Below are positions 19,654-27,517 of a stretch of 64,000 nucleotides of DNA, piece by piece. Position numbers and translations under genes: made by a program. How positions within the stretch are numbered: the first letter of the stretch is position 1; every line of letters begins with the position of its first letter. The notes below the pieces were generated by a model. The model was not told the DNA's origin and made no database searches. It saw only the letters and a program-made list of their open reading frames with translations. The DNA comes from a virus, in IMG/VR virus record IMGVR_UViG_3300028558_000791, positions 372,001 to 436,000 of that record. The stretch is one strand, 5' to 3'.

Positions 19654-20777
19654 TGAGTTATCGTGTAGATGACGGATACGTCACAATAAATACAGCAGCA
19701 AGCGGAGTTGGAGCCACCTACAGCGTTAGAGCCCAAAATGCAACTGGCACAACTTCTACTGGCGGCAATTTAACACTTGAATCTGGTTCTGGTACCAGTA
19801 CGGCAGGTAATGTTATAGTAAAAACTGGCGGCATCACAAGGTTAACAATTTCTCCAGCTTCAACTACTTTTGCTGATACAGCCACAGCATTAACTATTGC
19901 ACCAGTTTCATCTGGCACAACCACACTTACATTTGCTAATACTGTTACGGCAGCTACGATTACTCAATCTGCGTCAACCACTGGCACTGGAACTCGCTTA
20001 TCAGTTATCGCTCAAAGCACTAGCAATCCTGGTTCCACTGGAGGTATAGCAAATATTAGAAGTGGTAGTGCAACAGGCGCTTCAGGAACTGGAGGTTCTT
20101 TGTTCTTAGATTCTGGTGGTGGTGTAACTGGTAACGGAGCTATTAGTTTTAGAACTGATACCAATCCAACTGGTGGTACAGCATTCACTACGTTTCTTAC
20201 ATTCTTAAACTCTGCAGGTTTAGGGCCTGAGCCGTCTGGATCAGTAGATATGAACTGGGTTAGCACTATTACGGCGCCTCGTATTGTTCATGCCACTAGT
20301 GCTGTTAACGGTGCAACTGGCGCTGACTTTGTAATTAGAGCCCAGAATATGGGTGGTACCACTACAACTGGTGGTAACGTAAAGCTTCAATCAGGAACCG
20401 GAACAACTATTGATGGTTATACGACTATTCTAACGGGCAACACTGAGAACACCAGGTTTATTCCAAACAAGATGGTTCATTTATCTGGGCAGAGACAGAA
20501 ATTAACTTCCGTCTCAACAACCCCATATGCGGTACTTGCATCTGATTTCAATATTATGGTAGATACAAGTACGCTTGCCATTACTGTCAACCTTCCAGCC
20601 ACACCAACTACTGGTGATGCTTACAGGATCAAAGACTCAACTGGAACTGCATCTACTCATAACATTACTGTTGCGGGTAATGGTAGCAATATAGAAGGTA
20701 CATCAACTAAGACTATCAACGTAAACTTTGATAAATTATCAGTCTTGTACAATGGTACGCAGTGGGTGCTAATATAA
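19653..20777 (+). CDS. Tail-fibre protein, companion of the giant fibre
   Basis: 374 residues from the ATG overlapping the previous stop (TAATG) with GGAG 9 nt upstream; an ATG 15 nt earlier lies inside the previous gene. It starts MSYRVDDGYVTINTAAS, continues with the RAQNATGTTSTGG repeat seen at the end of 15313..19653, a second RAQNMGGTTTTGG copy, and ends with the conserved fibre C-terminal domain (INVNLPA-type segment, YRIKDSTG, NITVAGNGSNIEG, WVLI). It meets the minus-strand DHFR gene end to end with no spacer, so any terminator must lie within coding sequence. Confidence 0.72.
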   Translation: MSYRVDDGYVTINTAASGVGATYSVRAQNATGTTSTGGNLTLESGSGTSTAGNVIVKTGGITRLTISPASTTFADTATALTIAPVSSGTTTLTFANTVTAATITQSASTTGTGTRLSVIAQSTSNPGSTGGIANIRSGSATGASGTGGSLFLDSGGGVTGNGAISFRTDTNPTGGTAFTTFLTFLNSAGLGPEPSGSVDMNWVSTITAPRIVHATSAVNGATGADFVIRAQNMGGTTTTGGNVKLQSGTGTTIDGYTTILTGNTENTRFIPNKMVHLSGQRQKLTSVSTTPYAVLASDFNIMVDTSTLAITVNLPATPTTGDAYRIKDSTGTASTHNITVAGNGSNIEGTSTKTINVNFDKLSVLYNGTQWVLI

Positions 20778-21308
20778 TCAGATACAACAGCTTCCTGGCT
20801 GGATTTTCTCATATATTGCAACCATAGCTTTAAGCTCTGGTTTCTCAGGAGCTAGTACGAGCATGCTTCTAAGTTCAAATTCTAATGGGTTAATCCATGG
20901 GAATCTAGCAGACTCTTGACCATAAACCACGTCTACCCACTGTGGAACAAGAGTAAGATGGATCTCATCTATAAACTCCATGCCGGCCTCATAGATTTTT
21001 TCACCACCTACGATCCAAGTATTTTTACCATTATCACAAGCATCAAGTGCTTCAGCAACACTTCCGAATACCTCAATACCTTCAGAGTTTAGAACTCCAA
21101 GACTATTAGCCAGTCGACTAATGATGATGTTTCGTCTACCAGGCAATGGCTTATTACCAATAGTCTCGAAGGTCTTCCTGCCCATGATAATATTGGAGTT
21201 CTTTGTTTTGTGAGTAAAGAGTCTCATATCTTCCGGTAGTTTCCATGGCAGTTTGTTATCCACGCCAATGTAACCGTTTTGAGAAACGGAGGCGATCATA
21301 TTAATCAT
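20778..21308 (-). CDS. folA: Dihydrofolate reductase
   Basis: 176 residues. Reduces dihydrofolate to tetrahydrofolate with NADPH. Visible motifs: MINMIASVSQNGYIG at the start, then LPWKLPEDMRLF with the acidic residue of the active site, IIMGRKTFETI, LPGRRNIIISR and WIVGGEKIYE, all in the usual DHFR order and at normal length. ThyX, the usual phage partner, lies 450 bp away. ThyX does not itself oxidise tetrahydrofolate, so DHFR here may mainly support other one-carbon reactions. An internal ATG four codons in could be the start instead. Confidence 0.93.
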   Translation of the reverse strand: MINMIASVSQNGYIGVDNKLPWKLPEDMRLFTHKTKNSNIIMGRKTFETIGNKPLPGRRNIIISRLANSLGVLNSEGIEVFGSVAEALDACDNGKNTWIVGGEKIYEAGMEFIDEIHLTLVPQWVDVVYGQESARFPWINPLEFELRSMLVLAPEKPELKAMVAIYEKIQPGSCCI

Positions 21309-21337
21309 TTGGTGCCTTTATAATTTGGTATATACAT

Positions 21338-21757
21338 ATGCCATTTATCAGAAAAAGAAGAAAGAGAATTAGATATAAGAACGAGCATTTAACAGGCGTT
21401 TACTTAGAGAAACTATTAGGATTTGCTCCGAAAAAACAGCTTTATATTAGAAAGCCAATCGTTGTTAACAATGAAACTATCAAGAAATACATCATCTGCG
21501 ATTTCTACTTTAAACTTCCTAACAACGTTCAATGTATTGTTGAGTACAATGGCGCCCAACACTATGTTGCCAAGAAGTATAAAACACGTTGGCGACAAAA
21601 AAGAGCAGATGAAAATTTCCGTAAACAAGTCATACGAGACAAATGGTTAGAAACTTATTGCTACGATAATGACATCATTCTAATATCTATTGATGGCAGG
21701 AAATATACTGGACCAAAGATACTGGCGTATCTAAAAGACTTAGTTACTTATTTATAA
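21338..21757 (+). CDS. Putative PD-(D/E)XK-type endonuclease
   Basis: 139 residues, the only plus-strand gene among the minus-strand metabolic genes, lying between DHFR and ThyX. The core IICDFYFKLPNNVQCIVEYNGAQHY gives the D...E-x-N/D-G-x-QH pattern of Vsr/DUF2726-like nucleases (written here as D at CDF and E at VEY). R-D-x-x-R and I-x-LISIDG follow. The basic N-terminus (RKRRKRIRYK) fits DNA binding. Its single-gene, opposite-strand insertion between folA and thyX is typical of a homing-type mobile nuclease gene. Substrate unknown. Confidence 0.65.
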   Translation: MPFIRKRRKRIRYKNEHLTGVYLEKLLGFAPKKQLYIRKPIVVNNETIKKYIICDFYFKLPNNVQCIVEYNGAQHYVAKKYKTRWRQKRADENFRKQVIRDKWLETYCYDNDIILISIDGRKYTGPKILAYLKDLVTYL

Positions 21758-22405
21758 TTATTCGTAAATCTTCTCTTTAGTCCAACCAAAAGCATCTAGT
21801 GATAGATTGAATTGATTGGTCTCGGATGTCAGTTTGAGCATAGTTTTAGCTAGATTCTGAACTTCAAGCTGTGCACCTTCTTCATTGCGCAATCCCTGAA
21901 AGTGCATGAAGGAGCGGAAGTTAAACATAACGTCAGCCGTGAGCTGATGATTGTATGGTAAGTAGAAGCGAGCGCTTTCCTTAGCACGTTTGCGCGTGAA
22001 TCCTTTAGCAACCAAACGCTCTAAAGTGTCGTGGTACTTTTTGAAGGATTCCTGATAGTGCGTGATTAGTTTTACCTGTTCATCTTCGGGCCAATCGATT
22101 GGTACATAAAGCTTCTCTTCCTGAAGTTTCTTGTAGCGAGCAGACTCTCCATTTACAGAAACTCCGACTCGATGTTTTAAAATGTGGATATGGGTGGCAA
22201 TATCTGTAGTCACTAAGAAATGTAGGGATGATTTTTCAAATGGGGTATGGTGTCCATTAGTTGCTAACATTGTAAGTAGCTTGCCCATACGGCCACGCTT
22301 CTCATCATTCAAATCTCTGGAAGTAGAAGTCCAGGCAGAAAGTGCATGCGTCTCATCAGAGCCGTAGAAACCTACTAGCTCAACCTTATTAGTATAATCT
22401 TCCAT
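21758..22405 (-). CDS. thyX: Flavin-dependent thymidylate synthase
   Basis: 215 residues. Converts dUMP to dTMP using FAD, NADPH and methylenetetrahydrofolate. The ThyX signature is KHRVGVSVNGESARY (the RHRxxSxNxxSxRY motif with a Lys at the first position). Also visible are NGHHTPFEKSSLHF near residue 50 and LPYNHQLTADVMFNFRSFMHF-like segments (about residues 145-170) with the conserved Arg/Asn/His. The stop abuts the stop of the nuclease gene at 21757. Together with dUTPase it gives the phage an independent dTTP supply. Confidence 0.95.
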   Translation of the reverse strand: MEDYTNKVELVGFYGSDETHALSAWTSTSRDLNDEKRGRMGKLLTMLATNGHHTPFEKSSLHFLVTTDIATHIHILKHRVGVSVNGESARYKKLQEEKLYVPIDWPEDEQVKLITHYQESFKKYHDTLERLVAKGFTRKRAKESARFYLPYNHQLTADVMFNFRSFMHFQGLRNEEGAQLEVQNLAKTMLKLTSETNQFNLSLDAFGWTKEKIYE

Positions 22406-22416
22406 AACTTATCCTC

Positions 22417-23064
22417 TTATTTAGCTACAGTCATTAAATCAGTAACCATCTTATCTAATGCTGGGTCAGAGGCAGACTCTGGTTTACCAGCTTTAATGTT
22501 AGCTGCCTCAGCAGCGAATTTAGCGTCCTCACCGAATGGCATCATCCAGTAGTATGCTGACGTTTTGAAGTTGTCTGTGTAATGTGGTGCAAGAGCAACT
22601 GGGTCCCAACCATATAGCGCATTACCAACTCTCATACTAACAAAGTATGCCCTTCTCTCAAAGTAAGCTCTGAATGGAGCTGGCCAAGGAAGGAGACATA
22701 ATAAGAATAAAGGTAGGACAATCTTCCAGGTTAGTACAAAGAGAAGAAGTAACATCGGAAGGGCAAGGAGCTGCGGAAATAGATAGCCTAACTTGAACTT
22801 TAGAGAGCCTAATCTCTTTTCATCATATATGTGAGTACACTCATGGATGAAAATTTCAGAGACGGCGTTAGGGTTGTTCTTTACATAATCTTCATTTGGC
22901 CAATAGATAGTATCACCAATAGTAGTAATGAATGACGTTTTGAAACCCGGATTGAAAAACAACAGAGTGCCCAAAACTTTCATAAGAGTGTCTTGGTCTT
23001 TATACTTAATCTGTAGCGTTGGGAAGTATGTCTGTGCTTTTGTTACGAGTTCGTTGAATGCCAT
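22417..23064 (-). CDS. Membrane-associated putative zinc metallopeptidase
   Basis: 215 residues. An HExxH motif is present as IHECTHIYDEKR (about residue 72), followed by two hydrophobic stretches (LPMLLLLFVLTWKIVLPLF and neighbours) and a later acidic site (FERRAYFVSM) that could supply the third zinc ligand. It lies 12 bp downstream of thyX's start, in the same orientation. I recognise the arrangement from phage hypothetical proteins but not a characterised member. The role could be host-envelope modification; this is inference. Confidence 0.6.
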   Translation of the reverse strand: MAFNELVTKAQTYFPTLQIKYKDQDTLMKVLGTLLFFNPGFKTSFITTIGDTIYWPNEDYVKNNPNAVSEIFIHECTHIYDEKRLGSLKFKLGYLFPQLLALPMLLLLFVLTWKIVLPLFLLCLLPWPAPFRAYFERRAYFVSMRVGNALYGWDPVALAPHYTDNFKTSAYYWMMPFGEDAKFAAEAANIKAGKPESASDPALDKMVTDLMTVAK

Positions 23065-23065
23065 A

Positions 23066-23359
23066 TTAACCTATTTCTTTAACTGTTATTCCCTCTGGTA
23101 GGAAACCGAAGGTAGCTGGTTTGAATGGTATGTCTTGAAATCCACCAGCCGTGGGATTGATAATGAGCCTATCGCCCATTAGATAGTTATGGCACACATC
23201 GTATCGGTAATCATCCGTGATGAAGACTATACCATAGTAATCCTTACACGAATAGGTCTCAACTTTTATGTTGAGAGGATAGATAATCCAATACTTATCC
23301 AAGACAAATATACTGTATTCTTTAAGAAACTCGGCAAGTGCTTTTTTTACATCTTCCAT
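23066..23359 (-). CDS. Hypothetical protein
   Basis: 97 residues from the ATG at 23359 (M-E-D-V-K); a GTG four codons upstream is an alternative start. Aromatic-rich, with DDYRYDVCHNYLMGDR and a C-terminal KPATFGFLPEG. No motif recognised. It lies between the membrane metallopeptidase and a small membrane protein and overlaps the latter by 38 nt in another frame. Confidence 0.5.
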   Translation of the reverse strand: MEDVKKALAEFLKEYSIFVLDKYWIIYPLNIKVETYSCKDYYGIVFITDDYRYDVCHNYLMGDRLIINPTAGGFQDIPFKPATFGFLPEGITVKEIG

Positions 23360-23501
23360 AGGCGAGCCCACCTACAAAACCAACAGCACAAGCAACTAGT
23401 CCAGACCAGCAATGATACTGAACCCCGCTATATATTGATTCTGCGATTACAAGCCCGAAAAACATCCAGGCTAAAGATTTTCCAACTTTGCAGTTTATCA
23501 T
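23322..23501 (-). CDS. Small membrane protein
   Basis: 59 residues, M-I-N-C-K-V-G-K start. Two hydrophobic stretches (SLAWMFFGLVIAESIY and GLVACAVGFVGGLAYG), then a basic Cys-containing tail (RCKKSTCRVS). Its start overlaps the end of 23498..23704 by four bases (ATGA) and its tail overlaps the next gene. The coupled start and clean transmembrane pattern support it, but it is short. Function unknown; holin-like size only. Confidence 0.5.
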   Translation of the reverse strand: MINCKVGKSLAWMFFGLVIAESIYSGVQYHCWSGLVACAVGFVGGLAYGRCKKSTCRVS

Positions 23502-23704
23502 TTTTTACCAAAAAAGTATCGATAATCTGCGTATGAGAAGTATCCAAATCCAGCAAGCAATGCGCCAAAGGTGACTGACAAGATTGCTGGTTTACCGGTT
23601 GCGATTGACCAGACTATACCACCAATTAGTGCTATGTTAGTAAGCGCGGTGGCAGATGCAGTAACAACCTTAATAGTTTTAGCGACATCCATATTAAACC
23701 TCAT
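23498..23704 (-). CDS. Small two-helix membrane protein
   Basis: 68 residues. The start ATG overlaps the stop of the IMPDH-like gene (ATGA). Two predicted membrane segments (TALTNIALIGGIVWSIA and SVTFGALLAGFGYF), then a basic/aromatic tail (YRYFFGKK). Two-helix proteins of this size are often holins or antiholins, but no lysis gene is nearby, so I leave it as a membrane protein. Confidence 0.6.
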   Translation of the reverse strand: MRFNMDVAKTIKVVTASATALTNIALIGGIVWSIATGKPAILSVTFGALLAGFGYFSYADYRYFFGKK

Positions 23705-24744
23705 TTAATGATTACATCATGCGGATGAGATTCCTTCAGACCCGCATTAGTGATTCTAATAAATACCGGATTATCCTTAAGTTCTTCTAGATTATGGGCT
23801 CCTTGATAGGAACATCCAGAAGTCAAGCCCTCTAAAAGCTTAGTTAATACGGACATATAGCTCCCTTTGGTTGGAACTAGGGCGGCCACACCCTCGATAT
23901 GGTTAGTCTTATGAGTTGAACTGCCTACATATTCTTTGTAGACGACCTTATCAATCTCAACTCTTCTGCCCGGAGTTTCCTCGCAGCCAGCAAAGAGATT
24001 ACCTGCCATTACCATATCTGCAAAGCATAGCGCTTTGATAACATCTCCGCTATTCTTAACACCGCCATCTGCAATGAAGGGAAATTTCCTTCTCTTTTCA
24101 ATGGGGTATGTTCGAGTGCGTTCTAATTCGTTCAATTGTCTTTGGACTTCAGCTACATCCATTAGGGCGGTTAGCTGAGGAACTCCATTACCAGTTTCAA
24201 TTCTAGTAGTACAGAGGCTACCTGGTCCGACACCTACCTTAACAACATCAGTCCCGGCTGTCCATAATCTACGAGCACCTTCTCCAGTAGCTACGTTGCC
24301 AGCAATGACAAACATGTCTGGATACTTACTTTTGATCCAAGCAATCATATCGGTGCACATGTTAGAGTCGCCATGAGCTACATCTATACAGATGTTACGG
24401 ATTCCGGCATCTCGGAATCTACTAACCATCTCTCTATCTGATGGTTTGACACCAACAGACATAGCTAGATGTTCATTACCATGATCATCAAAAAGCTTGT
24501 TAGCTGTTAAGAGCTGCTCTTTTTCATCCATGAAACGATGAAGAATGGCTAGTCCACCACTCTTAATGATCTTGACGGCCATCTCTTCACCAGTAACAGT
24601 TTTCATGTTAGCTGGGATAATGGGGTGAGCGAAGTGGAGCCCTCCCCATCTTACAGAAATGTCTACGTCTTTGGATCGACTTGTGATATCAGAATGTTGG
24701 GGAACTAGAAGCACATCATCAAAAGTTAAGCCTTCACGAATCAT
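23701..24744 (-). CDS. IMP dehydrogenase / GMP reductase family enzyme
   Basis: 347 residues. The N-terminus [10 protein letters not shown] is the classical IMPDH/GMPR opening. The catalytic loop is [21 protein letters not shown] with the nucleophilic Cys, and [17 protein letters not shown] is the phosphate-binding segment. IDVAHGDS and VIAGNVATG are also family-typical. There is no CBS insert: GMP reductases and some phage or truncated IMPDHs lack it. Either way the enzyme acts at the IMP/XMP/GMP branch and would shift guanine nucleotide pools. Which reaction it runs cannot be settled from motifs alone. Confidence 0.9.
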   Translation of the reverse strand: MIREGLTFDDVLLVPQHSDITSRSKDVDISVRWGGLHFAHPIIPANMKTVTGEEMAVKIIKSGGLAILHRFMDEKEQLLTANKLFDDHGNEHLAMSVGVKPSDREMVSRFRDAGIRNICIDVAHGDSNMCTDMIAWIKSKYPDMFVIAGNVATGEGARRLWTAGTDVVKVGVGPGSLCTTRIETGNGVPQLTALMDVAEVQRQLNELERTRTYPIEKRRKFPFIADGGVKNSGDVIKALCFADMVMAGNLFAGCEETPGRRVEIDKVVYKEYVGSSTHKTNHIEGVAALVPTKGSYMSVLTKLLEGLTSGCSYQGAHNLEELKDNPVFIRITNAGLKESHPHDVIIK

Positions 24745-24800
24745 TGATTACCTCCACGGCAGGCGCCATCACCGATATAACCTACGCTATATTGTGAAAC

Positions 24801-25034
24801 TTACGCGCCTTTAATTCTGTATACGATTCTTCCTTTGCTTGGATCGTATTCAGAAACTTCAATTTTCACTCTATCACCTAGCAGAATACGAACCGAATTG
24901 ATTCTAATTTTCCCGCTTAGTGAGCAGAGAACTGTATAGGTATCAGTTACTTGAACTTTGAACTGGCCCTTATTGGCATCAATTACTTCGCCTTCAAACT
25001 CTAGTCTATCTCTATCTCTATCTCTATCACTCAA
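24801..25034 (-). CDS. infA: Translation initiation factor IF-1
   Basis: 77 residues, against about 72 for bacterial IF-1. S1-like OB fold: LEFEGEVIDANKGQFKVQV, LSGKIRINSVRILLGDRVK, VSEYDPSKGRIVYR. These match IF-1 positions (G-x-V...HISGKMRxxxIRILpGDxV, SPYDLtrGRIxYR). The N-terminus has a DR repeat (SDRDRDRDR) encoded by a hexanucleotide repeat near 25005-25030. IF-1 binds the 30S A site and tunes start-codon selection. Phage copies are rare. Here it coexists with a phage RF2 and a large array of coupled AUGA genes. Confidence 0.9.
   Translation of the reverse strand: MSDRDRDRDRLEFEGEVIDANKGQFKVQVTDTYTVLCSLSGKIRINSVRILLGDRVKIEVSEYDPSKGRIVYRIKGA
25003..25031. repeat. Short tandem repeat (TATCTC units)
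   Basis: About four copies of CTATCT-type hexamers in a row, coding the Asp-Arg repeat at the N-terminus of IF-1 on the minus strand. Likely prone to slippage, which would change the number of DR pairs without a frameshift. Confidence 0.7.
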
Positions 25035-25046
25035 TGTAGTATCCCT

Positions 25047-25697
25047 TTACTGTTTCAAAATGGAGGCCAGCATCTCCGATTGTTTATTCAAATCGGATAT
25101 GAAAGCTGAACTCGCTGGCAGATATGATAGCCATGCCGCGCCCGTGGCGCAAGGAATGGCCGAATTTTCTTTGTTTCCCAACTGGTGGTAATGCTTGACA
25201 TCTATATGATTTGCAATAGTTTTCAAACTTCTCATGCCCATTACTAGGGGAGAAACCTGTTGCCATTCACCATACCAATATAGGTATGAGCGCAGATGGT
25301 CATCGATACCTAAAAACGTTAGAATGGCGCAGTCTTCATATACATCTTCATCCTTACCGGATACCAGATGTACTAGCTTACTCATCTTAGCTACTTGCTC
25401 TAGGGCCAATCCATAATACAAATCGGTGCTAACGATTCTCTTCCTATCTAATCGCAAATCATTATGGATGAGTTCAACCTTCTTACTCTTCTCCATTGAG
25501 AGAGAGTTGCCGAACTCATCGAACCACCATTTGTATAGAATAATCCTCTCACTTCGCTCATCAAACACATAGTCATATGGTTTGAGACGACAAACCTTAA
25601 TGATAAACTCTAACTCAGGAATATCGCTATACGAAGCTGCTAGTCTAATTTGTTTATCAAGTTTAGCGTGGAGTAATTCTATACTGGGGCTTCTCAT
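25047..25697 (-). CDS. Hypothetical protein
   Basis: 216 residues, start overlapping the stop of the exonuclease gene (ATGA), so co-translated with it. Composition is ordinary soluble. Aromatic segments such as YKWWFDEFGNSLSMEKSKK and YLYWYGEWQQVSPLVMG stand out, but I see no catalytic motif. Position beside a DEDDh exonuclease suggests a DNA-metabolism partner; this is inference only. Confidence 0.6.
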   Translation of the reverse strand: MRSPSIELLHAKLDKQIRLAASYSDIPELEFIIKVCRLKPYDYVFDERSERIILYKWWFDEFGNSLSMEKSKKVELIHNDLRLDRKRIVSTDLYYGLALEQVAKMSKLVHLVSGKDEDVYEDCAILTFLGIDDHLRSYLYWYGEWQQVSPLVMGMRSLKTIANHIDVKHYHQLGNKENSAIPCATGAAWLSYLPASSAFISDLNKQSEMLASILKQ

Positions 25698-26359
25698 AAA
25701 TCTAATAGGGCAGGATCTAATCCTTCATCATCTGCCGGTGGGGCAACTGAATGAATATCAGTCTTGATGTGTGGAAGGTAGTCTACTTGCTTGTCGTCAA
25801 TGAGGCTACGATACAATAGATAAGTGTTTCTACTATCTACCTTAGCGTTGTGAGCCTCGGAAATCTTCTTGATGCCAACCATATCGCAGCAGGCATGGAG
25901 CTGGGTGCTAGTTCTACCAGTGGCAGTCTTGACAATGGTTAGCTTGGACTCATCAGCGGTTTTTAGAAATTCTTTGGTGAGGGAGATGGTGTCTAGCCAT
26001 AGGTGAGCTGGAAACTCTTTACCTGAGGCTTCCCACATAGCCTGGAGAAATCTCCTATCGAATGGAGCATTGTGAGCTATGATGCAACGGTGAGCTGGAG
26101 TTAATCCATCTTCAGCAAAGAACTTCTCGCACTCTGCTATCACAGCTTCACGATCATAGCCGCGTTCAAGATCAGCTAAGGTCTTCTTGGTAATAGCTAA
26201 AGCATCAAAGCTTGCACGCTCAGGATAGATACACTTAATCTGTCTCCAGAGCTGTACCCTATCGGTAACACGAATGATACCAATTTCGGTCATTTCGTGA
26301 TGGCCGCTCTTCAAACCAGTTGTTTCTGTGTCGATTACGTAATATTGAATTCCGGACAT
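25694..26359 (-). CDS. DEDDh 3'-5' exonuclease (DnaQ-like)
   Basis: 221 residues. Exo I: VIDTETTGL (D-x-E near residue 10). Exo II: AHNAPFDRRFL. Exo III: SEAHNAKVDSRNTYLLYR with the His and Asp of the DEDDh class. This is the proofreading-exonuclease fold of DNA polymerase III epsilon and RNase T. The acidic C-terminus (DDEGLDPALLDL) resembles short peptide ligands for sliding clamps, which is inference. Likely acts in replication, repair or turnover of host nucleic acid. Confidence 0.9.
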   Translation of the reverse strand: MSGIQYYVIDTETTGLKSGHHEMTEIGIIRVTDRVQLWRQIKCIYPERASFDALAITKKTLADLERGYDREAVIAECEKFFAEDGLTPAHRCIIAHNAPFDRRFLQAMWEASGKEFPAHLWLDTISLTKEFLKTADESKLTIVKTATGRTSTQLHACCDMVGIKKISEAHNAKVDSRNTYLLYRSLIDDKQVDYLPHIKTDIHSVAPPADDEGLDPALLDL

Positions 26360-26369
26360 TCTTCCTCAC

Positions 26370-26666
26370 TTACCAAAATGCTTTGTTTCTCATATAGCAT
26401 TCAAATTCTTGTTGTGTTTTGCAGAATAACTTATCGCCATTCAGCCACCATTCCATTGTACCATCAGATTTAACTGTAGCCGGACCATCTTCATTGTGAA
26501 GCATCCAACCTCTGAACATTGTATTGACTCCGGGCCTTTTATCTATATACACCATAGTGTATTCATTCCAATTTGGACCAAACCAACTTTCTAAAAGTCC
26601 CCTAAATAAGCTGCCCGGTGTAATATCCACACCACCATTGGACATTATATTTAGAGCTATAGTCAT
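26370..26666 (-). CDS. Hypothetical protein with MORN-like HNEDGPA repeat
   Basis: 98 residues. The segment LHNEDGPATVKSDGTMEWW-LNGDKL is the 'HxxDGPAxxxxdGxxxWWxNGxxH' motif common in phage and bacterial small proteins with MORN-like beta hairpins. One copy only. Its start overlaps the SET-protein stop (ATGA). Function of the family is unknown. Confidence 0.65.
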   Translation of the reverse strand: MTIALNIMSNGGVDITPGSLFRGLLESWFGPNWNEYTMVYIDKRPGVNTMFRGWMLHNEDGPATVKSDGTMEWWLNGDKLFCKTQQEFECYMRNKAFW

Positions 26667-27160
26667 CGCTTTTGAATCATTGTCGGTTCCAATATGTAAA
26701 GTGGAACTAACTGCTTCTTTTTGTACGTATCTTGTAATGTCGCGTCTAGGTACTGAAACCCACTTATTAGTTTTCTACATTTGAAAGAGCCACAATGACA
26801 CTCCATCTTCCAAGTATCATATGTATCAGTAGACGTAAGCGAATAGTCGAATGTAATCTCGGCACCTTCGGGGATAAGGTATAGAGAGTATATGATTGCC
26901 CTATTACCAACTACATGAATATAGCAGTTGGGATCACACGAATGGTTTAGATACTCGGGAACATTCTTGCCCGATGGACCAATAAATGTATTAGGCCCAA
27001 TCTGTAAGTAGATATCTATATTGTCGTGCGGCGGAACATCTCTGTCCAATAGAACTGGTCCGCGAATCTCTGCTACTGGCAGTCCGGCAGGGATGCTTAC
27101 TTTTGTAAAAGTTCCCTTACCGGTTTTGGAGTCTCTAACTTCTAATTGTTGTGAATACAT
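26663..27160 (-). CDS. SET-domain protein (putative lysine methyltransferase)
   Basis: 165 residues from the ATG that overlaps the upstream stop as TAATG; an earlier in-frame ATG at 27187 lies inside the previous gene. SET motifs in order: G-x-G near the start (SKTGKGTFTKVSIPAG), YLNHSCDPNC (NHSxxPN), AEITFDYS, and a post-SET cysteine cluster CHCGSFKC that with the NHSC Cys can bind zinc. SET enzymes use S-adenosylmethionine to methylate lysines. The target is unknown: host ribosomal or chromatin-like proteins or a phage protein are options. Uncommon in phages. Confidence 0.82.
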   Translation of the reverse strand: MYSQQLEVRDSKTGKGTFTKVSIPAGLPVAEIRGPVLLDRDVPPHDNIDIYLQIGPNTFIGPSGKNVPEYLNHSCDPNCYIHVVGNRAIIYSLYLIPEGAEITFDYSLTSTDTYDTWKMECHCGSFKCRKLISGFQYLDATLQDTYKKKQLVPLYILEPTMIQKR

Positions 27161-27504
27161 TATCCGACCAATAGGTTCTTCATCCATCTCAGCATGGTGC
27201 TTCCAGCATCATACACACTAAGTTTGATGTCTTTTCTTCCAACTAATCTATGTTTGATTGTGGAAGGATTCATTCCTCTAATCAATCCGGCTGCTTGTTC
27301 GGGGTCCTCAGCCAATACACGAAAAGTAAGGGTAGCGGGTAACATACACTCTACCTTCACATCGTAGTAAAGTTTAGCTTTGATAGGAGGAGATTTCTCC
27401 TGCTTCTTCGCTTCCTTGGCAATAGGTGGTTTAGCTTGTCCTTGAGGGACAATTTGACTCATGATTTGATCTACTAATTGTGGTTCTTTTTTCTCTTCGC
27501 TCAT
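27160..27504 (-). CDS. Hypothetical protein
   Basis: 114 residues. Lys/Pro/Gln-rich, probably disordered first 45 residues, then a compact beta-alpha region (AKLYYDVKVECMLPATLTFRV, DPEQAAGLIRGMNPSTIK). Stop coupled to the SET gene start (TAATG). No family recognised. Confidence 0.6.
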   Translation of the reverse strand: MSEEKKEPQLVDQIMSQIVPQGQAKPPIAKEAKKQEKSPPIKAKLYYDVKVECMLPATLTFRVLAEDPEQAAGLIRGMNPSTIKHRLVGRKDIKLSVYDAGSTMLRWMKNLLVG

Positions 27505-27517
27505 ATTTGTATCTATA

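Noticed and set aside
23498-23704. Holin
   Set aside because: Two-helix topology fits, but no endolysin or spanin is adjacent, so size alone is not enough.
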